Below, piece after piece: positions 15,603-21,435 of a stretch of DNA of 21,435 nucleotides. The stretch comes from VMCP01 sp964592635 (GTDB lineage Bacteria > Bacteroidota > Bacteroidia > NS11-12g > UBA955). The stretch is from NCBI GenBank assembly GCA_964592635.1, contig CAZQFZ010000035.1, positions 1 to 21,435 on the forward strand, read 5' to 3'. Position 1 is the first letter of the stretch. The number at the start of each line of letters is the position of its first letter. The position numbers and the translations under genes were made by a program. The notes below the pieces were generated by a model. It searched no databases. It was not told where the DNA came from and saw nothing but the letters and a program-made list of their open reading frames with translations.

Positions 15603-15626
15603 AAATTCAGTGAAAAAACTGAATTT
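15603..15626. promoter_or_regulatory. 9-bp dyad (AAATTCAGT-N6-ACTGAATTT), candidate operator or leader hairpin
   Basis: AAATTCAGT (15603-15611) and ACTGAATTT (15618-15626) are perfect reverse complements around a 6-nt centre. The inner TCAGT-N6-ACTGA has the same 5-6-5 geometry as Crp sites (TGTGA-N6-TCACA), although the bases differ. It starts 15 nt downstream of the plus-strand -7 box, where a bound dimer would block transcription. No T-tract follows, so a terminator is unlikely. Confidence 0.45.
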
Positions 15627-15715
15627 CAATAAATTATATTTATAAATCATAGTTTAAACGAGAAAATAAATGTAATCAAAACAATCATCCAAAAAAATAA
15701 TAATCAATTCAATTC

Positions 15716-17791
15716 ATGAAAAAATCATTCACATATCTAATCATTGCCTTGAGTCTTTTGACTAACTGGCAATGTAAAAAGAACACGATTGATCCAAATA
15801 AATACAGTGATCCTAAAATCAATCCAGAAGTATTAACACCCTTGGCGAGTGCTAAGATCCGTATTACCGATATTTTAAAACAGGACAGCATCATCAAATA
15901 CGATGCAGATGGTTTGATTCGACTTACAGTTAAGCAAGATAATGTTCTTTCGGTTATCGCAGATACTGTATTGAAAGAACTTAAATTGGGTAGAAACAAT
16001 ACTAAATTGAGTATTGGAAGTATTTCAATAAATAACATTACCGAATCTGCAAATATTAAATTGGATGATATCGTTGCAGGGTTGAATGATACATTAAGAG
16101 ACTATATTCGTTTCCGAGACGGTTCAAAAGATACTTTCCCAAAAATCAACACCAATTACGGTTCACTTACCAATATTGCAGAAAGCCAAGAATATGAATA
16201 TCTAAAAATCTCTAATGGTTTTTTAGTGTTTAAAGTAACCAACCGTTTACCAACACGTATTTCCAAGATGGAACTGAAGCTTTTCGATAACAAACCAACT
16301 CAAACGTTGGTGGGTAGCGCAATGGTTTTGAATATGGAACCTAACCAATCACTCGAAGACAGTATCAGTATAGGCGGCAAAACATTAAGTAACAATTTGG
16401 GTTTTGTTGTTCCAAGTATCGTAATCGATAAATCACAAGATAGCGTATTAATCGATTTAACCAACAGCATTGATGTAGATGTTCGTTATTCACGCGTAAA
16501 ATGTATTGGAGGGAAAGCTATTATTCCTGCTCAAACATTAAATATGCAGTCATTATCGGTTGATTTAACCAATCCAACTTTAAATTCACGTTTTAGAAAT
16601 GTGGAATTATCTGATGCTGTTTTACCATTGGAAACTACATCGACTATCAACACGCAGATCAATGTTGAGGCGTATTTGCCCGATGCCACCAAAGACGGTT
16701 CTCCGCTTGGTAAAATTGAATTCGCCGTTCCAACAGGTAAAAACAATACCCAAGTGGACTTATCAAACTCAAAAGTGTTTTTAGGTGCAGATTCTAAAAA
16801 AGATCACAACATGTTGAGATTGAATCTGATAATTAAAATTCAACCCAGTTTGGGCATGGTTGAATTTGACTCTTCCAATTCGATTTTAATGGATTTCGAT
16901 GCTCGAAATGCCCGTTTCAACTACCTCGATGGCTTCCTTGGAACCCGTTCTTACGATTTCAATATAAATGGACTTGACGTTTCTCAATTGGCTGAACTCG
17001 GTAAAGGTTTGCGTCTTGAAAATCCAAGTATGACCATCAAAATGAAAAACTCTGCAGGTATTCCTGTTGTGGCTAAATTCGATATCGTTGCACGCGATAA
17101 AGATGGAAACAAATTGGATTTAAATGCTCCCGATCTAAATTTACCTTACCCAAGTATCGCCGAAAGAGGCACTTCCAAATCAGTGGAATTCGTAATTGAT
17201 AAGAGCAACTCCAATATTGTGAATTGTTTGTCGATGCCTGCAGCGAGTTTTGACTTAATTGGTACCGCCACCATGAATCCCGATGGATTTACAGGTACAT
17301 TCGATAACCACGTTACCGATAAAAGCAGTTTTTCAGTAGGTTTTGAAGCCAATGTACCTATGACATTAACAGCGAAAAACTTTACTTACAAAGACACATC
17401 CAACGTTGGCAGTAGTTTACGTGGTCTTACCGATTTTGATTTTGTTGAATTAAAAATCAAAACCACCAATGGTTTCCCCATGAGTGGTAGCTTGGATTTG
17501 ATTTTCACCGATTCATTGTACGCACCCATTGATTCGTTAAAGGATGTTACCCTTTTGGTAAGTGGAATTGCCAATAGTAATGGCAGAGTTGTAACACCCT
17601 CAGAAAATATGTCGTCGTTTTTGTTGGAAAAACAAACATTGCAAAAATTGGATGCAGAAAAGTGCAAGTACATCATTTTCAAAACGAAATTCGATACCTA
17701 CAACAATGGAAACACACCCGTTTCCATCTACACCGATTGCACCCTCGACATTTCCATCGCCTTGCGTGCCAAGTACAATAAACAATTTTAA
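15716..17791 (+). CDS. Secreted, possibly lipid-anchored protein of unknown function, partner of the DUF5723 protein
   Basis: 691 residues. The N-terminus (MKKSFTYLIIALSLLTNWQC) is a short signal sequence ending at Cys20 followed by Lys-Lys, as in Bacteroidota lipoproteins. The residues before the Cys (Asn-Trp-Gln) are a poor lipobox, so lipidation is uncertain. The rest is an exported, mostly beta-strand protein with alternating hydrophobic residues and many Asn, Asp and Ser. It seems to hold several similar beta-sandwich-like segments, for example around residues 150-290, 300-400 and 430-650. I recognise no named domain. The C-terminal 40 residues hold two cysteines (KCKYIIF and TDCTLDIS) that might pair. 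It lies 8 nt upstream of the DUF5723 gene, so co-transcription is nearly certain. A joint role of a surface or periplasmic protein with an outer-membrane barrel is inferred. Confidence 0.85.
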   Translation: MKKSFTYLIIALSLLTNWQCKKNTIDPNKYSDPKINPEVLTPLASAKIRITDILKQDSIIKYDADGLIRLTVKQDNVLSVIADTVLKELKLGRNNTKLSIGSISINNITESANIKLDDIVAGLNDTLRDYIRFRDGSKDTFPKINTNYGSLTNIAESQEYEYLKISNGFLVFKVTNRLPTRISKMELKLFDNKPTQTLVGSAMVLNMEPNQSLEDSISIGGKTLSNNLGFVVPSIVIDKSQDSVLIDLTNSIDVDVRYSRVKCIGGKAIIPAQTLNMQSLSVDLTNPTLNSRFRNVELSDAVLPLETTSTINTQINVEAYLPDATKDGSPLGKIEFAVPTGKNNTQVDLSNSKVFLGADSKKDHNMLRLNLIIKIQPSLGMVEFDSSNSILMDFDARNARFNYLDGFLGTRSYDFNINGLDVSQLAELGKGLRLENPSMTIKMKNSAGIPVVAKFDIVARDKDGNKLDLNAPDLNLPYPSIAERGTSKSVEFVIDKSNSNIVNCLSMPAASFDLIGTATMNPDGFTGTFDNHVTDKSSFSVGFEANVPMTLTAKNFTYKDTSNVGSSLRGLTDFDFVELKIKTTNGFPMSGSLDLIFTDSLYAPIDSLKDVTLLVSGIANSNGRVVTPSENMSSFLLEKQTLQKLDAEKCKYIIFKTKFDTYNNGNTPVSIYTDCTLDISIALRAKYNKQF

Positions 17792-17799
17792 TTCTTGCC

Positions 17800-19851
17800 A
17801 TGAAATCAACTATCCAATTCAATCGTATATATCAACATTTTTTAGTTCTTGGGGGATGTTTTATCTCTGCTTTGGGTTCAATTCAGTTAGCTCAAGCACA
17901 AAATTTCTTTGAATACAACAACCGACATTTGCCTCAATCGCATACCATAAATCCCGCATTCTTACCTCAATATCGATTTAGTTTGGGTTTGGGATATTTT
18001 TCCAATAGCACGGACCTAACAGGAGGAAATTTGAACTCTTTTTTCAATTCAAATGAAACTACCATTCAAACCATTTCAAGACTGATTCGAGACGATGATA
18101 AGCAGATAGGTTTGGATAATTCATTCCAATCCAATGTTTTTTTTGCCGGTTTTAGAACGAAAAAATCATACATATCGTTTAATTCATCGGTACATGTTGA
18201 AGGTTCACTTCGGTTTCCCAAAGATTTATTTGGATTGATGTTTTTGGGTAACGCAGCTTTCATTGAAAACGATGCCAACATCGATTTTTCCGGAAATAAA
18301 TTTATGGTTTACAATCAAAACCAATTGTCTTACGGTCGTTTTATTAACAATAAACTCTCTATTGGAGCAAACGTTGGACTGATTAACGGAATTGCACACA
18401 TGGACTTAAACCAAGCTCGTTTGGGCATTTCAACGGATACTGGCACATCAAGCATCTATTCAATTGGTGTTAATGGAATCATGCAAGGAAATGCCTCACT
18501 GTTTGGAATTGATTTTGGTAAACTTTCTTCCGACAGTTCTTACAGAGAAAACATTGACCAGATTATCGAAAACAACATTAACAATTTTAATGCTGGCTCT
18601 AATCGTGGTTATAATTTCGGACTGGGTTTCATGTATCGTCCAGTAGAAAAATTCCGAATTTCAGGAAGCATCCAAAATTTAGGTTCAATCAAATGGAAAT
18701 CGGGGGCACAAGATTTCAATATGACAGGTTTTTCATGGACATTCAACGGATTAGATACCAATCAAATTGATCAATTAGGTGGAAACAATGATGTATTGCA
18801 AGGAATTGCCGATTCGTTAATAAACAAACTTTCTGTAAACTCTCGTACAATTGAATCCTATACTACACAACTAAAACCTAGATATATGTTGAGTGCGGAG
18901 TACTTTATCACTCCTAGAACTCAATTGCAGTGGATCGGCGGATTTGGATTTGGTGTAAACGGTGATAAATTGATGAATAGTATTTCCATTAATCAAGAAT
19001 TGGGTGAATGGGTAGATATTAGAGGTAATTTTACTATTGTTGACAATAAAGCAACGCGCGTAGGTTTGGGCATGAGCTTGAACTTGGGTCCTTTGCAAGC
19101 TTTTGTGAATATCAACGATATTCTTGGTGCAGTAAACGTAGGTAGTACACAAAATATTTCTGGAATGTTTGGTTTTAATTTAAATATCGGACGTTGGAAA
19201 GACAAAGATCACGATATGGTTCCAGATAAACGAGACAGTTGTCGTGGAGTATATGGCGCCATTTCAAACAACGGTTGTGAACTTGGATTTTTGGGAACGT
19301 CTATGAATTATCCCGAAATTGATCAAACGGAAGAAATTAAACCGGTGAATGAAATTACAGAAGAAGAAAAAAAAAATCCTCGACCAGAATTAGTCCCTAC
19401 TAAAATCAAAGGAATCACTGTAATTCCGGGCACACAAGATTTTGTATCGACCGAACCCATTGATACTGCCTTATTTGATGTTCGAATGAACGATTTGCCT
19501 TTGGATACTGTTTATTTGGATCAAGTATTAAATGAAGAATTATCAAAAAATGATTCTTTAAATAAATCCAAAATGTCGATTAACAAGCAATTAGGTCAAA
19601 GCCAATCTACTTCTGCTAAAAATTGGAACGACTCTTTTGCTATTAACGATCAGATGTATAAGAATAATTCAAACCAAATGAATCACCATAGAAGTGCGAA
19701 TGATTCTAACTACAACACAATTAATGGCACAAAAACTAACGACCCATTGATACCAAACAAATCCAAGCGAAACAAAAAATACAGAGGTGAAATTCAACCA
19801 AAAACGAAAAAATCCGTCAATCAAGAGATGACGGATTTCATGCAGAATTGA
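17800..19851 (+). CDS. DUF5723-family outer-membrane beta-barrel protein with a TSP3-like calcium motif
   Basis: 683 residues. Signal peptide at 1-34 (LAQA before Gln). Residues about 35-465 look like an outer-membrane barrel: a conserved start (NRHLPQSHTINPAFLPQYRF), many GLGxxx and aromatic-ended strands, and FGLGFMYRPVEKFRISGSIQN. This matches my memory of the DUF5723 family. A thrombospondin type-3-like calcium loop follows (DKDHDMVPDKRDSC, 468-481) with Cys481 and Cys493 as a likely disulfide. In OmpA-like proteins such a loop leads to a peptidoglycan-binding OmpA domain. Here a low-complexity tail rich in Asn, Ser, Lys and Glu (about 500-683) replaces it, ending in a basic segment (KSKRNKKYRGEIQPKTKK). 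The last 50 nt of the gene contain the terminator of the convergent metallo-hydrolase gene. Function unknown. Confidence 0.87.
   Translation: MKSTIQFNRIYQHFLVLGGCFISALGSIQLAQAQNFFEYNNRHLPQSHTINPAFLPQYRFSLGLGYFSNSTDLTGGNLNSFFNSNETTIQTISRLIRDDDKQIGLDNSFQSNVFFAGFRTKKSYISFNSSVHVEGSLRFPKDLFGLMFLGNAAFIENDANIDFSGNKFMVYNQNQLSYGRFINNKLSIGANVGLINGIAHMDLNQARLGISTDTGTSSIYSIGVNGIMQGNASLFGIDFGKLSSDSSYRENIDQIIENNINNFNAGSNRGYNFGLGFMYRPVEKFRISGSIQNLGSIKWKSGAQDFNMTGFSWTFNGLDTNQIDQLGGNNDVLQGIADSLINKLSVNSRTIESYTTQLKPRYMLSAEYFITPRTQLQWIGGFGFGVNGDKLMNSISINQELGEWVDIRGNFTIVDNKATRVGLGMSLNLGPLQAFVNINDILGAVNVGSTQNISGMFGFNLNIGRWKDKDHDMVPDKRDSCRGVYGAISNNGCELGFLGTSMNYPEIDQTEEIKPVNEITEEEKKNPRPELVPTKIKGITVIPGTQDFVSTEPIDTALFDVRMNDLPLDTVYLDQVLNEELSKNDSLNKSKMSINKQLGQSQSTSAKNWNDSFAINDQMYKNNSNQMNHHRSANDSNYNTINGTKTNDPLIPNKSKRNKKYRGEIQPKTKKSVNQEMTDFMQN
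19800..19838 (-). terminator. Intrinsic terminator of the metallo-hydrolase gene, inside the DUF5723 coding region
   Basis: On the reverse strand AAATCCGTCA (19838-19829) pairs perfectly with TGACGGATTT (19819-19810) around a 9-nt loop, then six T (19812-19807), CG and five more T (19804-19800). It begins 26 nt after the metallo-hydrolase stop (19865). On the plus strand it codes for the last residues of the DUF5723 protein and has no T-tract, so it should act only on minus transcripts. Confidence 0.82.
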
Positions 19852-19864
19852 TTTTAAAACCAAT

Positions 19865-20935
19865 TCAACGCAATAAATTTTCTCCAAGGGAAGGAATCAC
19901 AATACGTGAATCTCCTTCCCTTTTTTTTATGTCTTCCAACACTTGAATGGGATAACCGATGGGCTCATCACTCAAATCAAATGTTCCATAATGCATAGGA
20001 ATCAAATGTTTGGCATTTAAATCTAAGAATGCTTGATAGGATTTTGCAGGAGAGGAATGATTGGATTCCATAAACCATTCTGGTTCATAAGCACCAATAC
20101 CCAAAATGGCATAATCAATATTTGGAAACAAAGATGCAATTTCTTTATAGTGACTTCCATAACCGGAATCTCCTCCAAAATAAATTGTAACTCCTTCAAT
20201 CACCAAAATAAAAGAGCCCCACAAACGTTTATTGGTATCAAATAATCCACGTTTCGACCAATGACGGGTGGGTAAAAAATACAACTCAAATCCTTGTCCT
20301 TGAGTGTTGTATTGCTGAAACCAACCTGCTGTTTGTCCTGTAGCTTTACGCAAGTACTTTCTCAGGATTTTATCCATGTTCAATCCCGAGAAGTATTGGA
20401 TTTCTGAGTTTTGCTTACGCAATTTTCGCAAACTATTTTTGTCGCAATGGTCGCGGTGGTCGTGACTCATTAAAACGATATCTGAAGCTGGCAATTCCTT
20501 GATTTTTACGGGCAATTTGGAATGTCGTTTTACTACTGCCGCATTCTTAAATACCGGATCTGTAATAAACTGCCGTCCCCCGAAACGAATTAAAAAAGTG
20601 GCATGTCCCAACCAAAATATTCCATCTTTCGATTTATCAAAAATAGCAGAATCCAGTTTTATGGGCATTTCAAACGTATCCAACTTCTTCATTTCTTGGT
20701 ATGGATTCTTCACACGTTTCCATTTGAGCACGTCTTTAAAGCCGTTCATTTGAGGAAATTCATGATTGATATACATGCCTTTTTGGGTGGGATTGCCTTT
20801 CCAATCCTCTCGGTGATGAATGAAGCGCAATTCCGGATTAAAAAGTGGAAGTTTTTTTTGTGCCTGTGACATTTTGACTTTTCCGAATAAAAAAATAAAT
20901 AAGAGAATTCGAGATGAACTAATCAATGGGTACAT
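19865..20935 (-). CDS. NAPE-PLD-like MBL-fold metallo-hydrolase, possibly exported
   Basis: 356 residues from ATG 20935. The zinc motif SHDHRDH (His158, His160, Asp162, His163), LPTRHWS (His225), FGGDSGYG (Asp256) and MHYG (His315) form a complete binuclear metallo-beta-lactamase site. The spacings between His158, His225, Asp256, His293 and His315 (67, 31, 37 and 22) closely match human N-acyl-phosphatidylethanolamine phospholipase D as I remember it. Bacterial homologues probably act on lipids or phosphodiesters; the substrate here is unknown. The N-terminus has a hydrophobic stretch (ILLFIFLFG) ending in SQAQ, suggesting export, although lysines in the cleavage region are unusual. The frame opens further to 20983, and ATG 20872 is an alternative that removes the hydrophobic stretch. 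The stop is only 13 nt from that of the convergent DUF5723 gene. Confidence 0.88.
   Translation of the reverse strand: MYPLISSSRILLFIFLFGKVKMSQAQKKLPLFNPELRFIHHREDWKGNPTQKGMYINHEFPQMNGFKDVLKWKRVKNPYQEMKKLDTFEMPIKLDSAIFDKSKDGIFWLGHATFLIRFGGRQFITDPVFKNAAVVKRHSKLPVKIKELPASDIVLMSHDHRDHCDKNSLRKLRKQNSEIQYFSGLNMDKILRKYLRKATGQTAGWFQQYNTQGQGFELYFLPTRHWSKRGLFDTNKRLWGSFILVIEGVTIYFGGDSGYGSHYKEIASLFPNIDYAILGIGAYEPEWFMESNHSSPAKSYQAFLDLNAKHLIPMHYGTFDLSDEPIGYPIQVLEDIKKREGDSRIVIPSLGENLLR
19886..19928 (+). terminator. Intrinsic terminator of the secreted-unknown/DUF5723 operon, inside the metallo-hydrolase coding region
   Basis: AAGGGAAGGA (19886-19895) pairs perfectly with TCCTTCCCTT (19913-19922). An inner TCAC/GTGA extends the hairpin, and eight T follow (19921-19928). 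It starts 34 nt after the DUF5723 stop. On the reverse strand the same bases encode KKREGDSRIVIPSLGE of the metallo-hydrolase. Confidence 0.85.
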
Positions 20936-20941
20936 GTTCGT

Positions 20942-20949
20942 CAAATATA
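20942..20949 (-). promoter_or_regulatory. Possible -7 promoter box (TATATTTG) of the metallo-hydrolase gene
   Basis: Reverse-strand TATATTTG, an exact TAnnTTTG match ending 6 nt before ATG 20935. Use of this box would give an almost leaderless mRNA from 20935, or a leader of about 65 nt if translation starts at 20872. It excludes the longest frame (20983). Confidence 0.4.
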
Positions 20950-20953
20950 ATAC

Positions 20954-20999
20954 CACCCCGTTTTGGAATTGTGTATTTCCCATAAGTCGGGGCGTTTTT
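20954..20999. terminator. GC-rich stem-loop between mfd and the metallo-hydrolase gene
   Basis: CACCCCG (20954-20960) pairs with CGGGGCG (20988-20994), with one mismatch that can be a G-U pair in the minus-strand RNA, around a 27-nt loop with an inner GGAA/TTCC. A five-T run follows on the plus strand (20995-20999). For minus transcripts leaving mfd the downstream bases are only moderately T-rich. It may terminate or attenuate mfd readthrough. Confidence 0.35.
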
Positions 21000-21019
21000 G
21001 TCGTTTGGATTACTGAATT

Positions 21020-21435
21020 TCAGTTCAAAGTAACCGTATTTTGACTTCGGGGCAAAATTACAGCTTTCCATTGGTTCAATTCATACAAAGCCTGAAACAC
21101 ATCGGTGATTCCCCGAACTTCAACGATGAACGCCTTGTCGGTTTGTTTGGCCATATATTTTTGAGAATTTTGGGCCAACATCGCAATCAATAAGCTAAAC
21201 GCTTCACTTTGATATACTGCAGCACTCGCATCCCCCGGAAAAAAACACTTCAACTTCGTTGGAAGTAGAGATACTTTCTCCAATCCCAATTCTTTAGCGG
21301 CCCATTTTAATCTAACGGAATCCACTAAAGATAGCACCGCATCCGGTGGACGACCAAATCGGTCTTTCAATTCCGACACGAAATTCTGCAAGCCCAACTC
21401 GGTATTGATGTTGGATAATTCACTGTATAAACTTA
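21020..21435 (-). CDS. mfd: Transcription-repair coupling factor Mfd, C-terminal end (N-terminus outside window)
   Basis: The reverse strand is open from the window edge to the stop at 21020, giving 138 residues. The peptide begins SLYSELSNINTELGLQNF and continues SELKDRFGRPP, which is the conserved junction into the Mfd C-terminal (TRCF) domain, usually seen as LYxEL...L..E..DRFG..P. The rest (RLKWAAKELGLEKV...) fits the same domain, which regulates the ATPase motor by covering its UvrA-binding surface. Mfd removes stalled RNA polymerase at DNA lesions and recruits UvrAB. An apparent start inside this stretch is not real, because the frame continues upstream with recognisable Mfd sequence. 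A weak GC stem-loop follows the stop. Confidence 0.93.
   Translation of the reverse strand, partial: SLYSELSNINTELGLQNFVSELKDRFGRPPDAVLSLVDSVRLKWAAKELGLEKVSLLPTKLKCFFPGDASAAVYQSEAFSLLIAMLAQNSQKYMAKQTDKAFIVEVRGITDVFQALYELNQWKAVILPRSQNTVTLN

Noticed and set aside
21020..21397. Complete small gene starting at a TTG
   Set aside because: The frame continues to the window edge with recognisable Mfd sequence, so this is the 3' end of mfd.

Overview
This AT-rich window is almost certainly from the chromosome of a member of the Bacteroidota, probably the Flavobacteriia/Chitinophagia side. The evidence is a type IX secretion (gliding-type) C-terminal domain, a DUF5723-like outer-membrane protein, a cyclophilin-FKBP dual immunophilin, signal peptides ending in ...AQ, and several TAnnTTTG boxes (the Bacteroidota -7 promoter element) in front of genes. 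The species cannot be named from sequence alone. I see no phage, transposon, CRISPR, tRNA or rRNA. One run of 100 Ns (7624-7723) marks a scaffold join.

Layout. 1-4751 is a minus-strand block: an SH3-NlpC/P60 peptidase, a 148-aa protein overlapping it by 4 nt, a 906-aa secreted protein, and the N-terminal 259 residues of a sodium:solute symporter that runs off the window. A 2[4Fe-4S] ferredoxin (minus) and a YfcE-like phosphoesterase (plus) are divergent at about 5.3 kb. At 5.9-8.0 kb (minus) a secreted MORN/YwqK-repeat protein, split by the N gap, overlaps a uridine-kinase-family P-loop kinase. At 8.1-14.8 kb (plus) lie a MmcQ/YjbR protein, a dual-family peptidyl-prolyl isomerase, a methyltransferase without an ATG start, a surface fibre with a self-cleaving S74 chaperone domain, and a four-PKD T9SS-exported protein. 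A Crp/Fnr regulator (minus) is divergent from a two-gene unit (15.7-19.9 kb) made of a secreted or lipid-anchored unknown and a DUF5723 barrel. The window ends with a NAPE-PLD-like metallo-hydrolase and the C-terminus of Mfd, both minus.

How the genes may work together. Most of the window serves the cell envelope: the fibre and PKD protein form one probable surface unit and the unknown plus DUF5723 barrel another. The rest is housekeeping (Mfd, ferredoxin, phosphoesterase, kinase).

The most notable structural observations are: (i) a reciprocal pair of intrinsic terminators at about 19.8-19.93 kb, each lying inside the coding sequence of the convergent neighbour; (ii) an intrinsic terminator whose stem and T-tract contain the only plausible start region of the methyltransferase; (iii) an N gap flanked by identical 55-bp ends, which looks like a false gap splitting one intact gene; (iv) a dyad in the leader between the Crp/Fnr gene and the secreted-unknown/barrel operon. 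I found no convincing new defence or mobile system. The two envelope gene pairs are the best candidates for undescribed biology.
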